Shown: positions 8,389-16,920 of the stretch, piece after piece
Layout: the number at the start of each line of letters is the position of its first letter
Position numbering within the stretch: position 1 is the stretch's first letter
Assembly: GCA_018266575.1 (NCBI GenBank)
Contig: JAFEAE010000023.1
Location: 558,001 to 622,000 of the forward strand
DNA from: Bacteroidota bacterium
GTDB lineage: Bacteria; Bacteroidota; Bacteroidia; Chitinophagales; Chitinophagaceae
Direction of reading: 5' to 3'
DNA length: 64,000 nt
The notes under the pieces: model-generated
What the model was told of the DNA's origin: nothing
What the model saw: only the letters and a program-made list of their open reading frames with translations
The model's database searches: none
Translations under genes and position numbers: made by a program

Positions 8389-9396
8389 TTGCCACATTAC
8401 AACACTTTTATTATAAGCAGGACCGATGCCATTGGCGATGTAGTGCTTACATTGCCAGTTGCCGGTTTATTGCGCTGTCTTTATCCCGAAAGTAAAATTG
8501 TTTTTCTTGGAAAGCCTTATACCAGGGATGTTATAAAAGCATGCGAACATGTTGATGAATTTATTGACTGGGAAAAAATAAAATACCTCCCTGCACAAGA
8601 CCAGGTTTCAGAATTTAAAAACATAGGGGCTGATGTGATCATTCATGTTTTTCCTGATATGCAGATCGCGTTGCTTGCAAAAAAAGCAGGCATTAAAAAA
8701 AGGATCGGAACTACCAATCGCTTTTTTCATTGGTTTACCTGTAATAAGTTGATAAGATTGTCGAGAAGAAGATCTTCTTATCACGAAGCACAACTCAATT
8801 TAAAATTGCTGACACTATTAGGTGCGAAGAAAAATTATTCATTTGAAGAAATTACCGGCTTATATGGTTTCACCAAAATGGAAACGTTAAATGAAGAGCT
8901 TGCTTCGTTGCTCAAAAAAAATAAATTCAATATTATCATTCATCCAAAATCAAAAGGCAGCAGCCGCGAATGGGGTACAGATAATTTTTCTGCATTGATC
9001 AATTTACTGCCAAAGGAAAAATTCGAAATATTTGTTACAGGCACACCGGGTGATATTGAACCGTTAAAAGAAATATTTTCCCGCCACCCGCAAATCAATA
9101 ACCTTATCGGGAAAATTTCGCTTGCACAGTTCATAGCATTTATTGCAAAAGCGGATGGATTGATCGCCTGCAGTACAGGCCCATTACATATTGCAGCAGC
9201 AACAGGTATCAATGCAATCGGTATCTATCCGCCAATTCATCCCTTACATCCGGGAAGATGGGCGCCGATAGGCAAAAACGTAAACGTGTTTGTACTGAAT
9301 AAAGAATGTAATGATTGCCGTAATTCTTATAACTGCTCATGCATACGTTCCATCAATGCAGCAGAAGTTGCAGCATATATCAGATCACTCGCATAA
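8389..9396 (+). CDS. Glycosyltransferase family 9 (heptosyltransferase-like)
   Basis: This 335-residue enzyme of the ADP-heptose:LPS heptosyltransferase family probably adds a sugar to the lipopolysaccharide core at the inner membrane. The N-terminus RTDAIGDVVLTLP is the family signature, and IHPKSKGSSREW and CSTGPLHIAAATG match the nucleotide-sugar-binding C-terminal half. The start is TTG at 8389: the frame has no ATG before the signature, and translation from TTG gives a normal N-terminus. A Cys cluster near the end (CNDCRNSYNCSC) is common in family members from this phylum. It lies between FkbM and GT2 genes. Confidence 0.9.
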   Translation: MPHYNTFIISRTDAIGDVVLTLPVAGLLRCLYPESKIVFLGKPYTRDVIKACEHVDEFIDWEKIKYLPAQDQVSEFKNIGADVIIHVFPDMQIALLAKKAGIKKRIGTTNRFFHWFTCNKLIRLSRRRSSYHEAQLNLKLLTLLGAKKNYSFEEITGLYGFTKMETLNEELASLLKKNKFNIIIHPKSKGSSREWGTDNFSALINLLPKEKFEIFVTGTPGDIEPLKEIFSRHPQINNLIGKISLAQFIAFIAKADGLIACSTGPLHIAAATGINAIGIYPPIHPLHPGRWAPIGKNVNVFVLNKECNDCRNSYNCSCIRSINAAEVAAYIRSLA

Positions 9397-9413
9397 TATT
9401 CCGATATTCATTT

Positions 9414-10310
9414 ATGAATGTTGACCTCTTACAAAAATCAGTTCGCCCCCGTAACGAAGATGAAATTTTTTCGATCATCATTCCTACGTGGAATAATTTG
9501 GCATACCTGAAATTGTGTGTGGAAAGCATCCGCAAAAATTCACAGCTAAAACATCAAATCATTATTCATATTAATGAAGGAAAAGACGGCACACTTGATT
9601 GGGTAAAGCAACAACAGGATCTTGATTATACATTCAGTGAAAATAATATCGGCATATGCTATGCATTAAATACTGCAAGAAACCTGATGGTGACCGATTA
9701 CCTGGTTTATATGAATGATGACATGTATGCCTGCCCGGATTGGGATACTGCATTATTCAATGAGATAAAACAAATCGGGCATTCCCGCTTTTTTCTTTCC
9801 TCAACAATGATCGAACCTTATGCCGGTAATAACTGTGTGATCGTGAAAAACTACGGTACCAGTATTGATTCTTTCAAAGAAAAAGAATTATTGCAAGAAT
9901 ATTCTTCTTTCACATTTAACGACTGGCAAGGGGCAACATGGCCACCTAATGTAGTGCATAAAGATGTTTGGGATTTGGTTGGTGGTTACAGCAAAGAATT
10001 TTCCCCGGGCATGTATTCTGATCCGGATTTTTCTATGAAATTATGGAAAGAAGGAATTCGGTTATTCAAGGGCGTTAGTAACAGCAGGGTGTATCATTTC
10101 GGCAAAAAATCAACCAAACGCATCTCTCAAACAAAAGCCCAATATCTCTTTATAAAAAAATGGAAAATAACTTCGGGTACTTTCACGAAATATTATTTGA
10201 GGCGGGGCGAACCATTTAACGGGTTATTATCCCAACCGGTCCTCCCGCTGGCGGTTAAATTAAAAAACCTTATTAAAAGAATCCGGGCGTTGTTTTACCG
10301 GCCGGATTGA
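9414..10310 (+). CDS. Glycosyltransferase family 2
   Basis: This 298-residue GT-A enzyme has FSIIIPTWNNLAYLKLCVESI at its start, the usual GT2 nucleotide-binding opening, and a metal-binding acidic stretch MNDDMYACPDWD. SDPDFSMKLWKEG resembles the acceptor and catalytic-base region. I chose the ATG at 9414 because the longer frame from 9339 runs back over the preceding gene and gains only non-family sequence. The C-terminus is basic and may touch the membrane. It closes the FkbM-GT9-GT2 glycan block. Donor and acceptor are unknown. Confidence 0.88.
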   Translation: MNVDLLQKSVRPRNEDEIFSIIIPTWNNLAYLKLCVESIRKNSQLKHQIIIHINEGKDGTLDWVKQQQDLDYTFSENNIGICYALNTARNLMVTDYLVYMNDDMYACPDWDTALFNEIKQIGHSRFFLSSTMIEPYAGNNCVIVKNYGTSIDSFKEKELLQEYSSFTFNDWQGATWPPNVVHKDVWDLVGGYSKEFSPGMYSDPDFSMKLWKEGIRLFKGVSNSRVYHFGKKSTKRISQTKAQYLFIKKWKITSGTFTKYYLRRGEPFNGLLSQPVLPLAVKLKNLIKRIRALFYRPD

Positions 10311-10372
10311 TCATATACCATTGTTCGGGAAGCTGCCTGTAAAAAAATTACCACTACAAACATTTTAGCTCC

Positions 10373-10380
10373 TAAATTTG
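10373..10380 (+). promoter_or_regulatory. TAnnTTTG -7 element upstream of the LON-domain gene
   Basis: TAAATTTG lies 33 nt before the ATG at 10413, in a 102-nt gap after the glycosyltransferase gene. It suggests a separate transcription start for the LON-domain gene and coaX-lptC. The -33 half is unclear. Confidence 0.35.
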
Positions 10381-10412
10381 TTGGTTAGTGTTTACGTTTA
10401 ACCCTGTTGAGC

Positions 10413-11057
10413 ATGACAAATTTTATTCCCATATTTCCATTGAGCATTGTGGTGTACCCCGGTGAAAGCCTGAACCTGCACATCTTTGAGCCAAGATACA
10501 AACAACTCATCAACGAGTGTTATACCGAATCAAAACCGTTTGGAATTCCTTCCGTGATCAATAATAATGTTTCAGAAATAGGCACACTGGTACGCATAAC
10601 CGAAATTGTACGTGTGGAAGAAAACGGTGAGATGGATATCAAAACAAAAGGCCTTAGTGTTTTTCGTATTCTTGAACTTATCAAAACAATACCGGAAAAA
10701 TTATATAGCGGTGCAATTGTAAATTATCCGGATAACAGTGAAGAATGGCACAAACGGGAGTTAATGCAAAAAGTTGTGAATGCGATCAGGCAATTACATT
10801 CGCTGCTGAACATCAGTAAAGACTTTAAAAAGCCGGATGCAGAACTGAATGCATACGATGTTGCACACCATGCAGGTTTATCATTGGAAGAAGAATATGA
10901 ATTGCTGGGTTTGCTCCGTGAAGAACAACGGCAGGAATATTTGAAGCGGCACCTCGGCAAAGTACTTTCAGTGATTGCTGAAATGGAAGCATTGAAAGAC
11001 CGCGTAAAATTAAACGGGCATTTTAAAAATCTGTCTTCCTTCGATTTCGATAAATAA
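10413..11057 (+). CDS. LON peptidase substrate-binding domain protein
   Basis: This 214-residue protein consists of a Lon N-terminal-like domain and no ATPase or protease. The signature is IPIFPLSIVVYPGESLNLHIFEPRYKQL near the N-terminus, followed by beta strands and a C-terminal helical part with a charged EEEYELLGLLREEQRQEYL segment. Free-standing proteins of this kind are widespread and of unclear function; they may bind unfolded protein segments. The ATG at 10413 is preferred to an upstream TTG at 10407. The gene lies 26 nt before coaX. Confidence 0.85.
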   Translation: MTNFIPIFPLSIVVYPGESLNLHIFEPRYKQLINECYTESKPFGIPSVINNNVSEIGTLVRITEIVRVEENGEMDIKTKGLSVFRILELIKTIPEKLYSGAIVNYPDNSEEWHKRELMQKVVNAIRQLHSLLNISKDFKKPDAELNAYDVAHHAGLSLEEEYELLGLLREEQRQEYLKRHLGKVLSVIAEMEALKDRVKLNGHFKNLSSFDFDK

Positions 11058-11083
11058 TTTCATATTTAAAGCAACAGCATAAT

Positions 11084-11809
11084 ATGGCAACCACTTTGTG
11101 TTTCGATTTCGGTAATACCAGGTTGAAGTGTGCCGTTTTTTTTGAAAAAGATTTGAAAGAAGAAATTATACTGGGGAATGACTATGAAGAAACCATTCAA
11201 CAATTAATTAAAAAATATAATCCGCAAAAATCGATTCTCTCTTCAGTAATCAACCATAATAATTCAGTTGAAAAAATATTAGCACAGCACACTCATTTTC
11301 ATAAACTCAATCACACATCAAAAATCCCATTTACAACACCCGTTGGTAAACCGGAAACTATCGGTGCAGACAGGCTTGCATTGGTTGCAGCAGCTGTTGA
11401 TCTTTTTCCCAAAAAAAATAATCTGGTAATAGGTTTGGGCACAGCGATCACTTATAATTTTGTGAATAAATACAATGAATTTTTAGGTGGTGGTATTTCC
11501 CCTGGAATGGAAATGCGTTTTAAATCGCTGCACCAGTTTACTGCTTTATTGCCACATGTAAAAGCCGACTGGAATTTTCCATTGGTAGGTTATGATACCC
11601 GCACGAATATATTAAGTGGTGTAATAATCGGCATGGCAAAAGAAATAGACGGAATTATCGAAGAATATGAAGAAAAGTATAGCAATTTTAACGTGCTTTT
11701 AAGCGGCGGCGACACCCGCTATTTTTCCCGTCATTTGAAAAAGAAGATATTTGCAGACCCTCACCTGATCTTTAAAGGATTGCTGGCGATCAGTGAATTT
11801 AATCAATGA
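11084..11809 (+). CDS. coaX: Type III pantothenate kinase
   Basis: CoaX phosphorylates pantothenate, the first step of coenzyme A synthesis, and belongs to the ASKHA fold. The N-terminal phosphate loop is FDFGNTRLK, the pantothenate-binding block is IGADRLALVAAA, and GLGTAITYNFV plus GGGISPGMEMRFKSLHQFTA complete the active site. The length of 241 residues is typical. Its stop codon overlaps the start of lptC by 4 nt (ATGA), so the two are co-translated. The pairing of coaX with an LPS-export gene is seen in other Bacteroidota. Confidence 0.95.
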   Translation: MATTLCFDFGNTRLKCAVFFEKDLKEEIILGNDYEETIQQLIKKYNPQKSILSSVINHNNSVEKILAQHTHFHKLNHTSKIPFTTPVGKPETIGADRLALVAAAVDLFPKKNNLVIGLGTAITYNFVNKYNEFLGGGISPGMEMRFKSLHQFTALLPHVKADWNFPLVGYDTRTNILSGVIIGMAKEIDGIIEEYEEKYSNFNVLLSGGDTRYFSRHLKKKIFADPHLIFKGLLAISEFNQ

Positions 11810-12399
11810 GCAAAGGGCATATTGTAATGAAAAAAAATCCCTCACGATATATTGGCTTTATTTTTTCAACGATGTTTTTTTTCATCCTTTTCATGAGTTG
11901 TGAAAATGATGTAAAGAAAATCCCGAACTATCGTAAAAAGCAAATCGGTGTTGAGGAAGGAAAGAATATTGAAAGCTATTACAGCGAAAATTCAAAAGTA
12001 AAAGCGAAACTCACAGCACCGGTAATGAACCGTTATCAAACAGATTCTCCGTATTACGAATTTCCCAAAACGCTGCACGTAGATTTTTTTAACGATTCAA
12101 TGAAGATAGAAAGCAAGCTCGACGCGTTGTATGGAAAATACAGGCAAAATGAAAGCAAAGTTTTTTTGCGCGATAGTGTGTTGGTGAAAAATATTCTCAA
12201 AGGTGACACACTTCACTGCGATGAATTGTGGTGGGATCAGAATACACAAAAGTTTTATACCGATAAACCCGTGCGCATTAATACAAAAGATAAAATCCTT
12301 TATGGAAAAGGATTAGAAGCTGCACAAAATTTTACCTGGTACATTATTAAACAACCAACAGGTATTGTAATGACTTCAGATACGTCGTTACCAAAATAG
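11806..12399 (+). CDS. lptC: LptC-like LPS export protein (lipoprotein)
   Basis: This 197-residue protein has a hydrophobic segment ending in a lipobox-like LFMSC (about residues 28-32). The remainder resembles the LptC/OstA-like beta-jellyroll that passes lipopolysaccharide across the periplasm: motifs include KVKAKLTAPVMNRY, YEFPKTLHVDFFND, GDTLHCDELWWDQ and YGKGLEAAQNFTWY. The ATG at 11806 overlaps the coaX stop; a later ATG at 11827 would give a shorter signal. The likely ATPase partner, lptB, lies 14 kb away at 26061. In this phylum LptC-like proteins are often lipid-anchored rather than single-pass membrane proteins. Confidence 0.85.
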   Translation: MSKGHIVMKKNPSRYIGFIFSTMFFFILFMSCENDVKKIPNYRKKQIGVEEGKNIESYYSENSKVKAKLTAPVMNRYQTDSPYYEFPKTLHVDFFNDSMKIESKLDALYGKYRQNESKVFLRDSVLVKNILKGDTLHCDELWWDQNTQKFYTDKPVRINTKDKILYGKGLEAAQNFTWYIIKQPTGIVMTSDTSLPK

Positions 12400-12715
12400 T
12401 TAAATGTGAATTAGCACAAATTTTTGAAGACAAGAATTGTTTTTTGGAAAATTTTTTAATTATAATTTCTATTTAAGCCGCCCTCTCGTTCGCTCTCCAA
12501 AGGAGAGGGATGCCTGGTATTTCGGATTTCATAAAATTTGCAAATATCAAAGCAAGCTTGGCAGAGGCACCCTTCCCCATTGTAGAAGGAATGGAGATGA
12601 AGCAAGTATGCAATATATACGACCAATTGCGAATAGTAATTAACGTTTTGAAATATAGAAAAGGCTACGAGTTAATGATTCGTAATACTCCGCTATCATT
12701 CATGTCAATTCGCGT
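12400..12715. other. Convergent intergenic region with a GC-rich hairpin
   Basis: This 316-nt spacer separates lptC from the convergent DNA glycosylase. It has an exact 6-bp hairpin, CTCTCC-AAA-GGAGAG (12495-12509), with a CCCTCTC just to its left that can also pair with GAGAGGG. The hairpin may serve as a terminator, but no U tract follows. Two weak overlapping reading frames in the rest match nothing I recognise, and I do not consider them genes. The spacer could hold a decayed gene or element. Confidence 0.5.
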
Positions 12716-13324
12716 TTACTTCTTTGGGCTGTTATCTTTCCACCGCCACAAATGTATACAAGCATAAGTACGGTAAGGACTCCATTTTTGAGAGATGCGC
12801 AACATATCTTCCCGGAATTTTTTCTTATCCGAATTATCTAATTTATATAATTTGATCATCGCGTTTTGAATGCCAAGATCATCTATTGCAAAAACATCTT
12901 CCCTTCCCAAAGTAAACATCAGCATCATCTCAGTTGTCCATCTTCCAACACCTTTTATTTGTGTCAGGTATTCGATCACTTCATCATTGCTCATCTTGTT
13001 TAATTTTTTATGGTCCATTCCTGGTTCCATAGCAAAGCGTGCAACATTATGTACGTAATTTGTTTTTGCATTGGAAAGCCCGATGGCACGCAATTTTTCA
13101 AACGGCGTACCAATTATCATTTCCGGTGTTGGGGTTGAGCCATCATACAGATCCATAAAACGTTTCAGGATCACATCGGCAACTTTTGTGGAAAGTTGCT
13201 GGCTCATTATTGAACTCACCAGGTGCAGGTGCAGGTTTTTTCTTTTTTTCAATGCAACCGGTTTATGTTGCTCAATTAATTTTTTTAATTTTTTATCTTT
13301 TGAAAGATGGGTAACGTAATGCAT
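12716..13324 (-). CDS. HhH-GPD DNA-3-methyladenine glycosylase (AlkA-like)
   Basis: This 202-residue base-excision glycosylase should remove alkylated bases. The helix-hairpin-helix is TQIKGVGRWTTEMMLMF, and the catalytic Asp follows in FAIDDLGIQNAM, the GPD-type arrangement. SSIMSQQLSTKVAD is the usual intercalation-helix region. It is shorter than E. coli AlkA because the N-terminal domain is absent. The C-terminus has the W-S-P-Y-R-T-Y-A motif shared with AlkA homologues. It diverges from mnmD. No adaptive-response partner (Ada) is nearby. Confidence 0.93.
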   Translation of the reverse strand: MHYVTHLSKDKKLKKLIEQHKPVALKKRKNLHLHLVSSIMSQQLSTKVADVILKRFMDLYDGSTPTPEMIIGTPFEKLRAIGLSNAKTNYVHNVARFAMEPGMDHKKLNKMSNDEVIEYLTQIKGVGRWTTEMMLMFTLGREDVFAIDDLGIQNAMIKLYKLDNSDKKKFREDMLRISQKWSPYRTYACIHLWRWKDNSPKK

Positions 13325-13385
13325 AACACAATTCGTTTTTTTTGTTTGAGCAATTGTTCTGTTTATGATACTTAAATATAGAAAT

Positions 13386-13393
13386 TAATTTTG
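13386..13393 (+). promoter_or_regulatory. TAnnTTTG -7 element abutting the mnmD start codon
   Basis: TAATTTTG ends three bases before the ATG at 13397, placing the expected transcription start inside the start codon region. This supports the ATG at 13397 over the upstream TTG at 13391, which overlaps the box. Confidence 0.4.
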
Positions 13394-13396
13394 CGT

Positions 13397-14065
13397 ATGC
13401 TACGGGAAATTATTTTGACGGAAGACGGATCACATTCAGTTGCCTTGACCGGAACGAACGTCAGCTTTCACTCCAAATTCGGAGCGGTTAATGAATCCAT
13501 GCATATTTTTATTGAAGCAGGTTTGCGATCGTCACTAACAAAATCATCAATAGTTTCTGTTTTTGAAATGGGTTTTGGAACAGGGTTAAATGCATTACTG
13601 ACATTGATGGAGGCAGAAAAAAATAACACAACGATTTATTATGAGACCATCGAAAAATTTCCACTGGAAAAAGAAATAATTTCTTCACTTAATTATTGCA
13701 ATCAATTACAACGAAACGATCTGCAAACATCATTTGAAAAATTGCATGATTGTAACTGGAGCGAAGAGATCAGCATCAACTCCAAATTTATTTTCAGAAA
13801 AATAAATTCCGGTATTGAAGGCTTTTCTTCTGAAAAAAATTTTGATGTGATTTACTACGATGCATTTGACCCAATGTATCAACCTGAATTATGGACACAA
13901 ACAGTGTTTGGAAAATTATTTCACCTCTTAAATAAGAATGGAATATTTGTAACCTACAGCGCTAAAGGAAATGTGCGAAGAGCTTTATCTGACGCGGGTT
14001 TTGCAGTGGAAAAACTTCCCGGGCCAAAAGGGAAAAGAGAAATAACGAGAGCTGTGAAATTTTAA
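13397..14065 (+). CDS. mnmD: tRNA (5-methylaminomethyl-2-thiouridylate) methyltransferase, MnmD-like
   Basis: This 222-residue SAM-dependent methyltransferase resembles the methyltransferase half of MnmC, found alone in many bacteria. It completes the wobble uridine mnm5s2U34. Visible signatures are the start LTEDGSHSV, FHSKFGAVNESMHIFIEAGL, the SAM loop VFEMGFGTGLNALLT, the D-A-F-D-P block YYDAFDPMYQPELWT and YSAKGNVRRAL. The FAD domain of MnmC is absent. Its stop codon touches the stop codon of the convergent fasciclin gene with no gap. The ATG at 13397 follows directly after a TAnnTTTG box. Confidence 0.92.
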   Translation: MLREIILTEDGSHSVALTGTNVSFHSKFGAVNESMHIFIEAGLRSSLTKSSIVSVFEMGFGTGLNALLTLMEAEKNNTTIYYETIEKFPLEKEIISSLNYCNQLQRNDLQTSFEKLHDCNWSEEISINSKFIFRKINSGIEGFSSEKNFDVIYYDAFDPMYQPELWTQTVFGKLFHLLNKNGIFVTYSAKGNVRRALSDAGFAVEKLPGPKGKREITRAVKF

Positions 14066-15073
14066 TTAATGCGTAAGAACCGCATTTATTTTATGGATCA
14101 CGCCATTGTTTGCCATAATATTTCTTGTGCTGAAACCGGTGCCTGTAGAATCTGTTTTACCGAGATATGCCCCGCTGTTGAAAAAATAAATGGAGTCGCC
14201 GTTAAGTAAAGTCGGATAACCGGCAACCTGTGCAAAATCAGGAGAAAATTGCCTTGTTTGCAAAATGTGATATTTCAAAATAGCCGCGATTGAATCAGGA
14301 GTGAAATCCGAAAAGGAAACATTAAGGGTATCTCCAAAATAATTGCGGAAAGCATTATTGTTTGGTAAAAAAACTGTGAAGATGCCTCCACCGGAAAGCA
14401 GCGTATCCAGGTTTGTACTTCCTGTACTTGCCCAATTCAGTGCTGCTATAAACTGCGAATAGGTTGTATCTGCTGTGCTGATATTTTGCAGTGTTTGAAA
14501 CAGCGAGCCTGTTGGCGGGATTAATACATTTTGTATTGCCTGTATCACACCATTCACTCCAGTCACATCTGCTTGTGTAATTGGCACGCCATTTATATAA
14601 ATTGTGCTCCCATAAACTGAAAAATATAACGAATCAGGATTACCTGTCAGCGGATTTGTGGATGAAGCAGCATAAGCCGAGTTTGGCCCGCTTAACGTTT
14701 TTGATATGGTTGCTGAAGTTTGTTCTATTCCGGCTAATAGATGATATGATACCAACCTCCGCAAAATGGCTGCATCCATTTTTGCAATGGTAGAATCAAC
14801 GATCAGTGCATTTTGGAAAGCTTTATCAGTGGGTGCGAAAACAGTATAAGGGCCACCACTGGCACTATCCAGCATCGAAAGCAATTTTGTACGTGATAAC
14901 GCACTATCAAGAATAGTAAGTGTAGTGGAATTTTTTATGATAGCAGCAAGCGTGCTGGAAGTATTTACTACCGGAACTGTTGTTGTGGTTTTATTACAGG
15001 CAGAAAATGTATATGCAAAAAATACAGTCAGTATTGTTGCGATGGTCGTATTTCGAAAAAATATACTATTCAT
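14066..15073 (-). CDS. Lipoprotein with two fasciclin (FAS1) domains
   Basis: This 335-residue predicted lipoprotein has a signal ending TFSACNK, with the lipobox Cys near residue 26. Two FAS1 domains follow, about 45-195 and 200-335. The first shows YTVFAPTDKAFQNAL and VSYHLL, with GVIQAIQNVLIPP closing it; the second shows FTVFLPNNNAFRNYF, LKYHIL and GVIHKINAVL. FAS1 domains mediate adhesion or bind small ligands at the cell surface. The protein is probably anchored in the outer membrane. It is a single minus-strand gene that converges on mnmD without any spacer. Confidence 0.92.
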   Translation of the reverse strand: MNSIFFRNTTIATILTVFFAYTFSACNKTTTTVPVVNTSSTLAAIIKNSTTLTILDSALSRTKLLSMLDSASGGPYTVFAPTDKAFQNALIVDSTIAKMDAAILRRLVSYHLLAGIEQTSATISKTLSGPNSAYAASSTNPLTGNPDSLYFSVYGSTIYINGVPITQADVTGVNGVIQAIQNVLIPPTGSLFQTLQNISTADTTYSQFIAALNWASTGSTNLDTLLSGGGIFTVFLPNNNAFRNYFGDTLNVSFSDFTPDSIAAILKYHILQTRQFSPDFAQVAGYPTLLNGDSIYFFNSGAYLGKTDSTGTGFSTRNIMANNGVIHKINAVLTH

Positions 15074-15223
15074 TATCCTTTTTTATGGTAGAAGCAATTC
15101 ATCCAATCAAAAATCAAACCAGTAGCTGTTTTGCTGTTATGAAAGACCAATAACGCAGGTTGTTTTGATTTGGCTAAAAAGAACTTCCGTCTTTTAAAAC
15201 ACAAACAAGCAGAGAATATTGTG

Positions 15224-16717
15224 CTATTTTTCAAAGCTATAGCTGATATTCCCGTCTTTTTCGTCTTTCATTAAGATGCCAAGTCGGTTAAGCTGGTTCC
15301 TGATCTTGTCTGATGTTACATAGTCTTTTTTTGATTTTGCTTCTTTGCGTAAATCTATCAGCAAATCCAAAACGCCGTTCAACCTGCCGCGTTTATCTTC
15401 ATTTTCATCCTGCAACCCCAATATATCTTCCACATACGCTTTGAATTGTTTTTTTACATACGCATAGCAATCTGCCGACAATGTTGTTTTTTCCAGGTTT
15501 CCGCTTTTTAATGAATTAATGTTACTAACCAACGTAAACATATTAGCAAGTACTTTTGCCGTATTGAAATCATCATTCATGAATTCATCAAACTCGCCGC
15601 ACAATTTGTAAAAAGTTTTTTCGAGTTCTTCATTTCGCTCTTTGTAAGCATCAAATTCCAACTTCTGTAATTCTTCATAGGCTTCCCACAAACGCTTCAA
15701 TCCTTTTTCAGCCGCCTGCAATGCTTCATTACTAAAATCAAGTGTACTGCGGTAGTGTGTTTGTAAAATAAAAAACCGGATCGTCATTGGCGAATATGCC
15801 TGCGTAAGCAATTCATGATTGCCGCTGAATAATTCCGTCAGCCTGATCACATTGTTATAACTCTTTCCCATTTTTCTTCCGTTAATGGTGATCATATTAT
15901 TATGCAACCAGTACCGTGCAGGAACATGCTTATTGCAGATAGTGCTCTGTGCTATTTCACTTTCGTGGTGGGGGAACATCAGATCCATTCCGCCACCATG
16001 GATATCAAATTGTTCACCCAAATATTTTGTACTCATGGCAGAGCATTCAATATGCCATCCCGGGAAACCCTCACCCCACGGACTTTTCCAGCGCATGATA
16101 TGTTCCGGCGGCGCAGCTTTCCATAATGCAAAATCCTGTTTGTTATGTTTTTCATCCTGCCCTTCAAGGTCGCGTGTTGTTTCGAGTAAATCATCCAAAA
16201 CCCTTCCGCTTAATTTTCCGTACGGATATTTCCCTGCATATTTTTTTACATCAAAATAAACAGAACCGTTTACTACATAGGCATAACCATCGGCAATAAT
16301 TTTTTCAATCATGTTGATCTGTTCCACAATATGCCCTGTTGCTGTCGGTTCAATGCTTGGGTCAAGATTGTTGAATTGCTTCATCGCCCAATGAAACAGG
16401 TTGGTATATTTCTGTACCAATTCCATCGGCTCTAATTTTTCCAGTACTGCTTTTTTGGAAATTTTATCTTCAGCCGCACGCCCTTCTTCTTCAAAATGCC
16501 CGGCATCAGTAATGTTGCGTACATACCTGACTTTGTAATTGAGGTGTTTTAAATACCGATAGATGACATCAAACGTTATGAAGGGCCGTGCATGTCCCAG
16601 GTGGCTTTCGCCGCTCACCGTTGGTCCGCACACATACATACCTACGTGGTTAGGAATGATCGAAGCAAACTCTTCTTTTTTCTTAGAATAAGAATTATGG
16701 ACTTTTAATGAACTCAT
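15224..16717 (-). CDS. cysS: Cysteinyl-tRNA synthetase
   Basis: CysS charges tRNA-Cys. It is 497 residues, a normal length. The class I HIGH-type motif is seen in SHLGHARPFITFDV, and the zinc-binding region in YVCGPT and HIECSAMS with HGGGMDLMFPHHE. The KMSKS loop reads KMGKS, a variant I expect in this phylum. The anticodon-binding helical domain follows. The ATG at 16717 fits: the extension MSSLKVHNSYSKKKEEF is the usual N-terminus. It lies alone on the minus strand with long spacers on both sides. Confidence 0.97.
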   Translation of the reverse strand: MSSLKVHNSYSKKKEEFASIIPNHVGMYVCGPTVSGESHLGHARPFITFDVIYRYLKHLNYKVRYVRNITDAGHFEEEGRAAEDKISKKAVLEKLEPMELVQKYTNLFHWAMKQFNNLDPSIEPTATGHIVEQINMIEKIIADGYAYVVNGSVYFDVKKYAGKYPYGKLSGRVLDDLLETTRDLEGQDEKHNKQDFALWKAAPPEHIMRWKSPWGEGFPGWHIECSAMSTKYLGEQFDIHGGGMDLMFPHHESEIAQSTICNKHVPARYWLHNNMITINGRKMGKSYNNVIRLTELFSGNHELLTQAYSPMTIRFFILQTHYRSTLDFSNEALQAAEKGLKRLWEAYEELQKLEFDAYKERNEELEKTFYKLCGEFDEFMNDDFNTAKVLANMFTLVSNINSLKSGNLEKTTLSADCYAYVKKQFKAYVEDILGLQDENEDKRGRLNGVLDLLIDLRKEAKSKKDYVTSDKIRNQLNRLGILMKDEKDGNISYSFEK

Positions 16718-16920
16718 GTTAAATAGTTATACGAAAATGTAAAATGATGAAGCAAAAATAATTTATACCCGTCAGACAAATAAAATACCTCAATAGAATT
16801 TTGTAAAATGAAGTAAGGACAAGTGTTTCAGGAATTTTCAATTGGTATTATAGCTGCGTAATGCAGCAAGATAGAAAAGATATGTGCATAAAAAATTTCA
16901 CTGGTCAAATATATTGAAAA

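Noticed and set aside
9339..9413. N-terminal extension of the GT2 gene
   Set aside because: It overlaps the GT9 gene and adds residues that do not belong to the family.
12437..12767. Two overlapping short plus-strand frames in the lptC-glycosylase spacer
   Set aside because: They have no recognisable domain, overlap each other and extend into the 3' end of the glycosylase gene. More likely non-coding.
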